From an uncultured Eubacteriales bacterium (GTDB lineage: Bacteria; Bacillota; Clostridia; Christensenellales; Aristaeellaceae), in NCBI GenBank assembly GCA_902801165.1, contig CADCHI010000004.1:30308-94307 (forward strand): a DNA stretch of 64,000 bases. Reading direction: 5' to 3'. Within the stretch, counting starts at the first letter, position 1, and every line of letters starts with the position of its first letter. Below the pieces are notes generated by a model, which was given only the letters and a program-made list of their open reading frames with translations, was not told where the DNA came from and ran no database searches. The position numbers and the translations under genes are program-made. Below, piece after piece: positions 48,550-56,418 of the stretch.

Positions 48550-49599
48550 ATGAACGACGAGGAACGCATCATCACCAGCGGCTACCGCGCCGAAGAGGAC
48601 GACGCGGAGCTCTCGCTGCGCCCCCACTCCCTGGCGGAGTACTTCGGCCAGGACAAGCTGAAGCAGAGCCTGACCGTCTACATGCAGGCGGCCATCGCGC
48701 GTCATGAGCCGCTGGACCACATCCTGCTCTACGGCCCGCCCGGACTGGGCAAGACCACGCTGGCGGGCATCATCGCCGCGGAGATGGGCCACAACATTCG
48801 CGTCACCAGCGGCCCGGCCATCGAGCGCGCCGGCGACCTGGCGTCGATCCTCACGAACCTGAACGCCGGGGACGTGCTGTTCATCGACGAGATCCACCGC
48901 CTCAGCCACCAGGTGGAGGAGGTGCTCTATCCCGCCATGGAGGACTACGCCCTGGACATCATGATCGGCAAGGGGCCCTCGGCGCGGTCCATCCGCCTGG
49001 ACCTGCCCAAGTTCACGCTGATCGGGGCCACCACTCGGGCCGGCATGCTCACCAGCCCCCTGCGGGACCGCTTCGGCATCACCTTCCGCCTGGAGCTGTA
49101 CCAGCCGGAGCAGCTGGCCGTGATCGTGCGGCGCTCGGCGCAGATTTTGAAGATCGACTGCGACCACGACGGCGCGCTGGAGATTGCCAGCCGCAGCCGC
49201 GGCACGCCCCGCATCGCCAACCGGCTGATCCGCCGGGTCCGCGACTTTGCCCAGGTGAAGGGCGACGGCAAGATCACCGTGGACATCGCCCGGGAGGCGC
49301 TGAACATGCTGGAGGTGGACGAGCTGGGCCTGGATCACGTGGACCGCACCATGCTGAACACCATGATGGAAAAGTTCGGTGGCGGCCCCGTGGGCCTGGA
49401 CACCCTGGCGGCCTCCACCGGCGAGGACGCCAGCACCATCGAGGACGTGTACGAGCCGTACCTGCTGCAGCTGGGCTTTTTGATGCGCACCCCCCGGGGC
49501 CGCGTCTGCACCCAGGCCGCCTACGACCACATGGGCCTGCGGATGCCCAAGGGCGCGGCGGGCAGCGGCGACAGCGGCCAGACGAGGATGGAAATATAG
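48550..49599 (+). CDS. ruvB: Holliday junction branch migration ATPase RuvB
   Basis: A 349-residue AAA+ motor for Holliday junction branch migration. It has Walker [10 protein letters not shown], Walker [12 protein letters not shown], sensor 1 [10 protein letters not shown] and the Arg finger region SPLRDRFG; the C-terminal winged helix binds DNA ([10 protein letters not shown]). AGGAGG is 5 bases from the ATG. The partner ruvA, usually adjacent, is not in the window; murJ takes its place. Confidence 0.97.
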   Translation: MNDEERIITSGYRAEEDDAELSLRPHSLAEYFGQDKLKQSLTVYMQAAIARHEPLDHILLYGPPGLGKTTLAGIIAAEMGHNIRVTSGPAIERAGDLASILTNLNAGDVLFIDEIHRLSHQVEEVLYPAMEDYALDIMIGKGPSARSIRLDLPKFTLIGATTRAGMLTSPLRDRFGITFRLELYQPEQLAVIVRRSAQILKIDCDHDGALEIASRSRGTPRIANRLIRRVRDFAQVKGDGKITVDIAREALNMLEVDELGLDHVDRTMLNTMMEKFGGGPVGLDTLAASTGEDASTIEDVYEPYLLQLGFLMRTPRGRVCTQAAYDHMGLRMPKGAAGSGDSGQTRMEI

Positions 49600-49764
49600 G
49601 CAACTTGAAAGTTGCCTGAGTCAACAGGCATCAGGCAACAGGCATGAGTCATAAAGCCGCTTCCGCATTTCAACCAATGCCGCGATAAAGCGCGTCAGCC
49701 ACATTTTGACTGTTGCCTGCTGCCTGTTGCCTTAACTTGGAATTTGCTGCACAAATTCCAAGTT
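49599..49764. repeat. Heptad-arm palindromic element, CAACAGG class, ruvB-HIT junction
   Basis: Starts with a GGCAACTT-ga-AAGTTGCC hairpin that begins in the ruvB stop region, then a left arm of CAACAGG/CATCAGG heptads, core GCCGCTTCCGC...AAAGCGCGTCAGCCACATTTTG, and a right arm TGACTGTTGCCTGCTGCCTG. It ends with AACTTGGAATTTG-ctgca-CAAATTCCAAGTT (49734-49764), a perfect 13-bp hairpin. It is homologous along its whole length to 22422-22576. Confidence 0.86.
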
Positions 49765-49798
49765 ATCCTACTATCATCATAGAAAGCGAGGTATCTTC

Positions 49799-50224
49799 AT
49801 GAGCACTTTGGATCAGAACTGCGCGTACTGCGTGCACGGCGAACCCCTTGCGAAGTTCGGCATCTACATCTGCGACCTCACCCAGACCCGGCTGTACCTG
49901 TTCAAGGAGCAGAGCCATCCCGGTCGCGTGATCGTGGCCAACAAGGACCACGTGCGCGACATCACCGACCTGTCTGACGAGGAGCGCAACGCCTTCTTTG
50001 CCGACGTGGCCCATGTCTCCCGTGCCATCCAGAAGGCCTTCAATCCCGACCGGATCAACTACGGCGCCTACAACGACAAGGGCATCCACCTGCACTTCCA
50101 CCTGGTGCCCAAGTACGACGGCGAGTTCGAGTTCGGCGGCGTGTTCGAGATGAACCCGGGCCGCGTGACGCTGTCCGACGCCGAGTACGCGGAGATGATC
50201 GCGAAGATCAAGGCCGCGCTGTGA
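49799..50224 (+). CDS. HIT-domain protein
   Basis: A 141-residue histidine-triad hydrolase or transferase with the active-site motif HLHFHLVPK (H-x-H-x-H). An N-terminal CAYC may help bind zinc. Such proteins cleave nucleotidyl or adenylyl-protein bonds; the substrate here cannot be told. It is distinct from the HinT-type gene at 58032. AAAGCGAGG lies upstream of the ATG. Confidence 0.88.
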   Translation: MSTLDQNCAYCVHGEPLAKFGIYICDLTQTRLYLFKEQSHPGRVIVANKDHVRDITDLSDEERNAFFADVAHVSRAIQKAFNPDRINYGAYNDKGIHLHFHLVPKYDGEFEFGGVFEMNPGRVTLSDAEYAEMIAKIKAAL

Positions 50225-50233
50225 GCCAAAGAG

Positions 50234-50294
50234 TGGAATAGGGGGACGGTTCCTTATTCCACAATAATGGAATAAGGAACCGTCCCCTATTCCA
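50234..50294. repeat. Near-perfect 27-bp inverted repeat before queA
   Basis: TGGAATAGGGG(G)ACGGTTCC continues to TTATTCCA, then CAATAA, then the exact complement TGGAATAAGGAACCGTCCCC and TATTCCA, followed by TTTT. One extra G is the only flaw. It may act as a terminator of the HIT gene or be a small mobile palindrome; GACGGTTCC-type palindromes occur in other Firmicutes. Confidence 0.85.
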
Positions 50295-50314
50295 TTTTCA
50301 GATGGGAGAAAGAT

Positions 50315-51334
50315 ATGAAGCTATCTGACTTTATGTACGACCTGCCCGAGGAGCGCATCGCCCAAACGCCGGTGGAGCCCCGGGACCACAGCCGCCTGAT
50401 GGTGCTGCACCGGGACACCCACGCCATCGAGCACAGGCACTTCTACGACGTGATCGACTACCTGAACCCCGGCGACGTGCTGGTGGTCAACGAGACCAAG
50501 GTCATCCCGGCCCGCCTCTACGGCGAGCGGCCCACCGGCGGCGCGGTGGAGGTGCTGCTGCTGAAGCAGCTGGGCCCCAAGCGCTGGGAGACCCTGGTGC
50601 GCCCCGGCAAGAAGCTGAAGCCCGGCGCGGAGGTGATCTTCGGCGACGGGCGGCTGACGTGCCGCGTGCTGGAGACCACCGACGTGGGCGGCAGGATCGT
50701 GGAATTCCAGTGCGAGGGCAGCTTCGAGGCCGCCCTGGACGCCCTGGGCGAGATGCCCCTGCCCCCCTACATCCACGAAAAGCTGGCGGACCGGGACCGC
50801 TACCAGACGGTGTACGCCAGGCAGGAGGGCAGCGCTGCCGCACCTACGGCGGGTCTGCACTTCACCCCGGAGCTGATGGACCGCATCCGCGCAAAGGGCG
50901 TCGACATCGTGCCGGTGCTGCTGCACGTGGGGCTGGGCACCTTTCGCCCGGTAAAGGCCGAAAACATCGAGGAGCATGAGATGCACACCGAGTACTTCGA
51001 GGTCTCCGAGGACGCCGCCCGGCGCATCAACGCCGCCCGCGAGCGCGGGGGCAGGATCGTGGCCGTGGGCACCACCAGTGTGCGCACGCTGGAGTCCGCC
51101 GCCCGGGACGGCAAACTGCAGGCCATGCGGGGCGACACGAACATCTTCATCAAGCCCGGCTACCAGTTCCAGCTGGTGGACGCGCTGATCACCAACTTCC
51201 ACCTCCCCGGCAGCACGCTGATCATGCTGGTCTCCGCGCTGTACGACCGGGAGCGCATCCTCGCCGCCTACGAGCAGGCCGTGAAGGACGAATACCGCTT
51301 CTTCTCCTTCGGAGACGCGATGTTGATACTGTAA
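50315..51334 (+). CDS. queA: S-adenosylmethionine:tRNA ribosyltransferase-isomerase
   Basis: A 339-residue enzyme adding the epoxycyclopentane ring to queuosine precursor in tRNA. It has [64 protein letters not shown] and [14 protein letters not shown], all family signatures. Full length. It has a terminator directly after and is usually in a ruv-que cluster. Confidence 0.97.
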   Translation: MKLSDFMYDLPEERIAQTPVEPRDHSRLMVLHRDTHAIEHRHFYDVIDYLNPGDVLVVNETKVIPARLYGERPTGGAVEVLLLKQLGPKRWETLVRPGKKLKPGAEVIFGDGRLTCRVLETTDVGGRIVEFQCEGSFEAALDALGEMPLPPYIHEKLADRDRYQTVYARQEGSAAAPTAGLHFTPELMDRIRAKGVDIVPVLLHVGLGTFRPVKAENIEEHEMHTEYFEVSEDAARRINAARERGGRIVAVGTTSVRTLESAARDGKLQAMRGDTNIFIKPGYQFQLVDALITNFHLPGSTLIMLVSALYDRERILAAYEQAVKDEYRFFSFGDAMLIL

Positions 51335-51344
51335 ACGATCCCGC

Positions 51345-51378
51345 TTTCCGCCGTCAAATGACGGCGGAAATTGTTTTT
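51345..51378 (+). terminator. Terminator of queA
   Basis: TTTCCGCCGTCA and TGACGGCGGAAA form a 12-bp stem with an AA loop, followed by TTGTTTTT. Confidence 0.9.
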
Positions 51379-51382
51379 GGGC

Positions 51383-51436
51383 TTGACATATATAGATTAT
51401 CGATATATAATCTATATATCGATAATCTATATATCG
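51383..51436 (+). promoter_or_regulatory. Promoter with overlapping palindromic PadR operator
   Basis: TTGACA, 17 bases, TATAAT is a full-consensus promoter. The spacer and -10 box are inside TATATAGATTAT-cgatat-ATAATCTATATA, a perfect 12-bp inverted repeat. A second one, CGATATATA-atc-TATATATCG, overlaps it downstream. The regulator encoded next is almost certainly its own repressor. Confidence 0.85.
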
Positions 51437-51463
51437 AACAACCATTGAAAGGAGTCACATTTC

Positions 51464-51808
51464 ATGCCTGTCGATCGCAAGCTTACCGCGGGCAGCACGG
51501 ACATGCTGCTGCTCAAGCTGCTGGAAAAGGAGGACATGTACGGCTACCAGATCATCGAGGAGTTGCGTAAACGCTCGAACCACGTGTTCGACATGAAGGC
51601 CGGCACCCTCTATCCCCTGCTGCACCAGCTGGCCCAGAAGGGCCTGCTGACCAGCTACGAGCAGAGCGCCGGCGAGGCCCGCGTGCGCAAGTACTACCAC
51701 CTGACGGATAATGGCGCGGACTACCTCACCGCGCGGGAGCAGGAGTGGCGGACCTTCGCCGGCGCGGTCCAGGGCGTGCTGGGAGGTGATGGCTGTGTTC
51801 TGGCCTGA
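51464..51808 (+). CDS. PadR-family transcriptional regulator
   Basis: A 114-residue winged-helix repressor of the short PadR class. The N-terminal domain reads STDMLLLKLLEKEDMYGYQI, with KAGTLYPLLHQLAQKGLLTS as recognition helix and wing lead-in, and YYHLTDNGADYL closes the domain. GAAAGGAG is upstream of the ATG. It overlaps the next gene by 14 bases and is presumably autoregulated through the palindromes at 51383-51436. Confidence 0.92.
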   Translation: MPVDRKLTAGSTDMLLLKLLEKEDMYGYQIIEELRKRSNHVFDMKAGTLYPLLHQLAQKGLLTSYEQSAGEARVRKYYHLTDNGADYLTAREQEWRTFAGAVQGVLGGDGCVLA

Positions 51809-53150
51809 TGATTACCTGAGCCGCGTGGCGCGGCAGATCCGCGTGACCCGCATCCGGGGGCCGCTGATCGCCGAGCTGCGGGACCACATGCTGCTGCAGA
51901 AGGCGGACTACCTGTCGGAAGGACTCTCCGAAGCGGAGGCCGAGCGCAGGACCAGCGAGGACATGGGCGACGCCCTGCTGGTGGGCGGCGCGCTGGACGC
52001 GGCCCATCGGCCCAAATCCCAGTGGAGGGGCCTGGGGCTTGCTGCGCTGATCATGCTGCTGGGGCTGGGGCTGCAATTCTGGTGTGAAACCCTCGCGGGC
52101 TGCGCGCCTCTGCCCGTGTTCGGCTCTCCCAACCTCATCGGCGCGGCGGCGGCCGTCGCGGCTCTGGCGCTGTTTGCCTTCACCGACTACACCCTCTGGG
52201 TTCGATGGAGCCTGCCGGCATGCATCGTCTGGCTGGCGATGACGGCGCAAAGGCTGTGGATCTGGGTGGCCTTCGACCAGGGACCCCTGACGGGCCCGGG
52301 CATGCGCTTCCTGCTCTCTCCCCTGCTGCTGCTCGCCGTCCCCCAGGTGCTGGCCGTCGCCATTCCGACGGTAACAGCGCTCCTGGCCTGCCGGCTGCGG
52401 GGACGGGGCTGGAATGCGCTCGCGCTGTGTATGCTTCCCACGCTGGCGATCATGCTGCTCAGCTGGCTGCACCGCAATTCCGGATATGAGCCCGCCGCCT
52501 GCATGCTGATGGCCGCCATCTCCCTGGTCGCGCTGGCACTGGCCGTGGCACAGGGCTTCTTCAAGGTCCGCCGGGCTCCGGCGATGGCGGTGTTGGGCCT
52601 GCTGGCCGCACTGGCCCTGGGCTTCTGCGCCTGGCGTGCCGTTCCCGACGTCGCCGCGCAGACCGGCCCGGACGGCCCGGCGGAGTTGGTCCGGCGGCTG
52701 CTCGCGGGCTCCAGAATCGTCGGCAGCGGCACAACGATCAGCCAGATCGACGCAGTATTTCCCGGCTTCCTCGATGGCTACGCGACCCATGAATACCTGT
52801 TTCCCGCCGTGGTCGCGCTGTGCGGCTGGCTGCCCTTTGCCGCGCTGCTGACCGGATTGGCCGGCCTGCTCGCCTGGTGCTGGCGGCGCTTCACGCGCCT
52901 GGAAAACCGCATGGGCGGACTGCTGGGGCAGGCGGCAACGCTGACCCTCGCGGTCCAGACGGCGTTGTACCTCCCCGCATCCTTCGGGCTGATCAGCCAA
53001 CAGCTGTGCCTGCCGCTGCTCGGCAACGGGTCCACCATGCTGGTGGTCGACGCCGCGCTGGTCGGTGTGATGCTGGGCGTGCTGCGCGGACAAAGCCTGC
53101 CGGAAGCGCCCCTAACCCAGCGCCACCCAAAGCATGCTGTGATGGGATAA
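51795..53150 (+). CDS. SEDS-like (FtsW/RodA-type) membrane protein with permease-prefix domain
   Basis: A 451-residue membrane protein. The cytoplasmic N-terminus (about 1-60: RIRGPLIAELRDHMLLQKAD with TSEDMGD) is like the HAAS/permease-prefix domain found with PadR regulators. About ten hydrophobic helices follow. The C-terminal part resembles SEDS glycosyltransferases: GSRIVGSG, THEYLFPAVVALCGWLP aligned with the HTDFIF block (Glu replacing the catalytic Asp), and LGNGSTMLVVDAALVGVML aligned with the PFVSYGGSS block. GTG at 51795 has GGAGG 8 bases upstream; ATG 51789 is alternative. Function is unproven. Confidence 0.72.
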   Translation: MFWPDDYLSRVARQIRVTRIRGPLIAELRDHMLLQKADYLSEGLSEAEAERRTSEDMGDALLVGGALDAAHRPKSQWRGLGLAALIMLLGLGLQFWCETLAGCAPLPVFGSPNLIGAAAAVAALALFAFTDYTLWVRWSLPACIVWLAMTAQRLWIWVAFDQGPLTGPGMRFLLSPLLLLAVPQVLAVAIPTVTALLACRLRGRGWNALALCMLPTLAIMLLSWLHRNSGYEPAACMLMAAISLVALALAVAQGFFKVRRAPAMAVLGLLAALALGFCAWRAVPDVAAQTGPDGPAELVRRLLAGSRIVGSGTTISQIDAVFPGFLDGYATHEYLFPAVVALCGWLPFAALLTGLAGLLAWCWRRFTRLENRMGGLLGQAATLTLAVQTALYLPASFGLISQQLCLPLLGNGSTMLVVDAALVGVMLGVLRGQSLPEAPLTQRHPKHAVMG

Positions 53151-53167
53151 ATGCCGCAACGTAAAAC

Positions 53168-53198
53168 ATCCCGCCCTTCAAAACGGGGCGGGATTTCG
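53168..53198 (+). terminator. Terminator after the SEDS-like gene
   Basis: ATCCCGCCC and GGGCGGGAT pair around TTCAAAACG, followed by TTCGTT. The same CCCGCCCTT core recurs in the hairpin at 53500. Confidence 0.7.
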
Positions 53199-53316
53199 TT
53201 ATGTGTCTCTGCCATATATGGGTTTCCTTGCAGTATCGACGAAAATCCTCGAGGCTCAAATCAGCGGCATCGTGGCGACTGGTCAATCTCGCCCTGGACT
53301 TCTCGTCAACACAGCC

Positions 53317-53386
53317 GTAGGGACGCCATAATTGGCGTCCGTTTGCCCCATACCTGGCTTTTGGACGCCAATTATGGCGTCCCTAC
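53317..53386. repeat. Perfect 24-bp inverted repeat, GGACGCC type
   Basis: GTAGGGACGCCATAATTGGC plus GTCC is mirrored exactly at 53363-53386. Each arm is itself palindromic (GGACGCCA-taat-TGGCGTCC). The layout looks like a miniature transposable or REP-like element. A diverged single arm occurs at 59688. Confidence 0.82.
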
Positions 53387-53499
53387 GATGGGTTCCTTCA
53401 TTTTCTGCACAGGGCTGAATGGATATGTACCGGGTATTGATTAGAAAAGCGCGGCAGCAATCGCCATGCGATAGCAATAACCCTGTCTTCCACATACGC

Positions 53500-53536
53500 C
53501 AGCGTCCCGCCCTTGAATCTATGGGGCGGGACGCTG
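53500..53536. repeat. 13-bp perfect hairpin
   Basis: CAGCGTCCCGCCC and GGGCGGGACGCTG enclose 11 bases. It lies in the gene-free 520-base stretch between two convergent genes (53151-53671), where fragments AAGCGCGGCAGCAA also recur at 53447 and 53546. No coding sequence is evident in this stretch. Confidence 0.65.
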
Positions 53537-53562
53537 GATTTCAGAAACGCGGCAGCAAATGG

Positions 53563-53638
53563 GGTTAAGCGCCCCGCGCTTAAAGCGCGGCAGCAATCGG
53601 GGTTGAGCGCCCCGCGCTTAAAGCGCGGCAGCAAATGG
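53563..53638. repeat. Two 38-bp tandem repeats downstream of rho
   Basis: GGTTAAGCGCCCCGCGC then TTAAAGCGCGGCAGCAATCGG (53563-53600) is repeated with few changes at 53601-53638. Each unit contains a CCGCGCTT/AAGCGCGG stem, so the pair may serve as the rho terminator. The AAGCGCGGCAGC piece is shared with the cores of CAACAGG-class elements. Confidence 0.8.
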
Positions 53639-53671
53639 CAGCCGGCACTGCCGGCACTGTGCTCAGCCGGC

Positions 53672-56347
53672 TCAACGGCCGAGGGTGTAGCCCTCCTTCT
53701 CGTATACCGCCAGCCAGCCCTTCAGCTTCTCGAAGAACTCCGCGTTCGTGGCGGTCTTGCTCATCAGGTCGATCAGCGATTCGTACATCTCCTGCTGCTT
53801 GCCGCCGGAGAGCATGCGCCGCACCTGCAGCTCGCCGTTCATCTCGTCGTTGCTGAGCAGCAGCTCCTCCCGACGGGTGCCGGACTTCAACAGGTCGATG
53901 GCCGGGAACACGCGCCGGTCGGACAGCTTGCGGTCCAGGTGCAGCTCCATGTTGCCGGTGCCCTTGAACTCCTCGAAGATGATGTCGTCCATGCGGCTGC
54001 CGGTCTCCACCAGGGCGGTGGCGATGATGGTCAGGCTGCCGCCGTTTTCGATGTTCCGGGCCGCGCCGAAGAAGCGCTTGGGCTTGAACAGCGCCCCCGG
54101 GTCCAGGCCGCCGGACAGCGAGCGCCCCGTGGGGGTGATGGTCAGGTTGTAGGCCCGGGCCAGGCGGGTGATGGAATCCATCAGCACCACCACGTCCTTG
54201 CCCATCTCCACCAGCCGCTGTGCCCGATCCAGCACCATCTCCGACACCCGGGTGTGGTTCTCCGGCACCTCGTCGAAGGTGGAATAGACCACCTCGCCAT
54301 CGATGGAGCGCTTCATGTCCGTCACTTCCTCGGGCCGCTCGTCGATGAGCAGCACGATCAGGTGGATGTCCGGATAGTTGGAGGTGATGGCGTTGGCGAC
54401 CTTCTTCAAAAGCGTGGTCTTGCCCGCCTTGGGCTGGGAGACGATCATGCCGCGCTGGCCCTTGCCGATAGGCGCGAGCATGTCGATCAGCCGCATGGAC
54501 AGGTCCTGCTTGCCCCCGGAGGGCTCCAGCCGCAGCCGCTCCTCCGGGTAGATGGGCACCAGATCCTCAAACCGCGGGCGCTCGATGGCCTTCTCGGGGC
54601 TCTCGCCGTTCACCTTGGTGATGTACATGATGGCGCTGTAGCGGTCGCCCTCACGCTGGGGCCGCGTCTTGCCCTCCACGTAGTCGCCGCTGCGCAGGCA
54701 GAAGCGCCGGATCTGCGCAATGGAGATGTACACGTCGTTCGGCCCCGGCAGGCAGTTCTCCGCCCGCAAAAAGCCGTAGCCGTCCGGCTGGATCTCCAAT
54801 ACGCCCGCGCCTTCGCCGTACTCCCCCATTGCCGGCATGTCCGACGCCGCGGGAACTGCAGGCCTGAATTCGCCGCCGGCCTGCTCCATCCGCTGGCGCG
54901 GCGCTTCCCGCTCGACAACCGCCTCCGGGACCACACTCTCCGGGGCCGCGCTTCGCGCCTGGAGTTGATTCTCGCCCAACCGGCCCTGAGCGCCATCAGA
55001 GCCGCGATTCTGACCGTCATAGGTCCGATTCTGACCGTTGTCGTAGCCGCCCTGGCGGTTCTCGTAGGTTCGGCCCTGACCGTTGTCGTAGCCGTTCTGG
55101 CGGTTGTCGTAGGTCCGGTTCTGGCCGTTGTCGTAGCCGCCCTGGCGATTATCATAAGTGTGGTTCTGGCCGTTGTCATAGGTCCGGGACGCGTCCCCCG
55201 GACGGGCATAGCGGTTTCCCATGGCCCGGGGCGCACGGTTCGCGGCGTCCGGCGCATAGCGCTGGGGACGATTGTCCATCGGCATGTTCCGCCCCTGGGG
55301 ACGGCTATAGCGGGCGTTTGGACGCTGGAGGGCATCCCCCCGGGCCGCCTCCGGCGCGCGGGGCCGCATGGCGGGGCGCAGCGCGTCCTCGCCATTCCTC
55401 GGGCGGTAGGGCCCTTCACCCATCCGCACCGGGGGTCGCGCCTCGGTATTCCCGGCCTGGGCGTGCTGCGCCTGGGCCTCCGAGGGCCCCGCAGCTGAGC
55501 TCTGCTCGGCAGTCGCCGCAGGAGCGGCCTCCGGACGACTGGCCTCGGCGGACTTCCGCGGGGCAGCGGTCGCTTCCGCCGCATTCGCAGACTGCCCAAC
55601 GGCCTGGGCGGGCTGCGCCTGGGCCTCCGGGGACCCCGCGGCCAGACTCTGCTCGGCAGTCGCCGCAGAAGCGGCCTCCGGACGGCTGGCCTCGGCGGAC
55701 TTCCGCGGGGCAGCGGTCGCTTCCGCCGCATTCGCAGACTGCCCAATGGCCTCGGCAGGCGCTTTCTCCGCCGCAGCCGGCTTCGCACCTGCCGCCTCAG
55801 ACACAGCGTTTCCAACCGAAACAGCCGCAGCCGCCGTTTTCGCCGCGGCACCTCCGGCAGGAGCGGTCGCGTCCGCCGGCTTCGCCGCCTCGCCCGCATC
55901 GGAGGTTTCGGCCCTTTCCGGTGCTTCGCCCTGGTCGGCCTTCTCCTGTGCCTTCGGCGCTTCGCTCTTCTTCGCCGCGCCGCGCCCGGTTGTCCGCGCC
56001 GGCTTCGCCGCCTTCTCCGCCTCAACCGCCTTCGGCCTTCTTCCCCGCACCGCCGGCTTGGCGGCGGGTTCGGCCTCCGCCTGAGGCACAGCCTCCGTAG
56101 GGCTCACGGCCTCCGTGGGGCTCGCGGCCTCCGTGGGGCTCGCGGCCTCCGCCGGCTTTTCGGCAGCCTTTGCTGCCTCCCTGGCCCTCGCAGCTTCCTC
56201 CCGGGCCTGGGACGCCGTGCGGTCCGCCTCGAGGAGCATGTCGATCAGCGTGCTCTTGTTGGTGCCCGCCGGAACGCGCACGCCCATATCCTTGGCCAGC
56301 TTGCGCAGCTCCACGACGGTCTTGTTGTGCAGCGATTGATAATCCAT
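53672..56347 (-). CDS. rho: Transcription termination factor Rho with large low-complexity insertion
   Basis: An 891-residue Rho; usual length is about 420-430. Residues 1-42 are the Rho_N helix domain. About 43-512 are extra: Ala/Glu/Pro-rich to ~300, basic to ~390, then Asn/Gln/Tyr-rich repeats such as YDNGQNRTYDNRQ to ~450. The core follows: cold-shock RNA-binding fold LEIQPDGYGFLRAE (517-530), Walker A QPKAGKTTLLKK (638-649), Walker B LIVLLIDERPEE and the hexamer contacts. GGAGG is 5 bases from the ATG. Insertions here are known to drive condensation or prion-like behaviour in some Rho proteins. Confidence 0.96.
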   Translation of the reverse strand: MDYQSLHNKTVVELRKLAKDMGVRVPAGTNKSTLIDMLLEADRTASQAREEAARAREAAKAAEKPAEAASPTEAASPTEAVSPTEAVPQAEAEPAAKPAVRGRRPKAVEAEKAAKPARTTGRGAAKKSEAPKAQEKADQGEAPERAETSDAGEAAKPADATAPAGGAAAKTAAAAVSVGNAVSEAAGAKPAAAEKAPAEAIGQSANAAEATAAPRKSAEASRPEAASAATAEQSLAAGSPEAQAQPAQAVGQSANAAEATAAPRKSAEASRPEAAPAATAEQSSAAGPSEAQAQHAQAGNTEARPPVRMGEGPYRPRNGEDALRPAMRPRAPEAARGDALQRPNARYSRPQGRNMPMDNRPQRYAPDAANRAPRAMGNRYARPGDASRTYDNGQNHTYDNRQGGYDNGQNRTYDNRQNGYDNGQGRTYENRQGGYDNGQNRTYDGQNRGSDGAQGRLGENQLQARSAAPESVVPEAVVEREAPRQRMEQAGGEFRPAVPAASDMPAMGEYGEGAGVLEIQPDGYGFLRAENCLPGPNDVYISIAQIRRFCLRSGDYVEGKTRPQREGDRYSAIMYITKVNGESPEKAIERPRFEDLVPIYPEERLRLEPSGGKQDLSMRLIDMLAPIGKGQRGMIVSQPKAGKTTLLKKVANAITSNYPDIHLIVLLIDERPEEVTDMKRSIDGEVVYSTFDEVPENHTRVSEMVLDRAQRLVEMGKDVVVLMDSITRLARAYNLTITPTGRSLSGGLDPGALFKPKRFFGAARNIENGGSLTIIATALVETGSRMDDIIFEEFKGTGNMELHLDRKLSDRRVFPAIDLLKSGTRREELLLSNDEMNGELQVRRMLSGGKQQEMYESLIDLMSKTATNAEFFEKLKGWLAVYEKEGYTLGR
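55457..55750 (-). repeat. 147-bp direct duplication inside rho
   Basis: Residues 200-248 and 249-297 of Rho are near identical (GQSANAAEATAAPRKSAEAS then RPEAA...AEQS...EAQAQ.AQA). The DNA copies, 55604-55750 and 55457-55603, differ at few positions, so the duplication is recent or kept similar by recombination. Confidence 0.88.
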
Positions 56348-56418
56348 TTTTACCTCCGTGGGTCATACGGCTTTCAGGGGCGAAGTCCCGCGCCGCTCAG
56401 GCGGGCGGGCCGCTCCTG

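Noticed and set aside
53317-53386. Remnant of an insertion sequence carrying a transposase
   Set aside because: The arms are perfect but enclose only 22 bases, with no transposase fragment and no obvious target duplication.
53440-53640. CRISPR-like spaced repeats AAGCGCGGCAGCAA
   Set aside because: Spacing is irregular, the longer 38-bp units are directly tandem with no unique spacers, and no cas genes are present.
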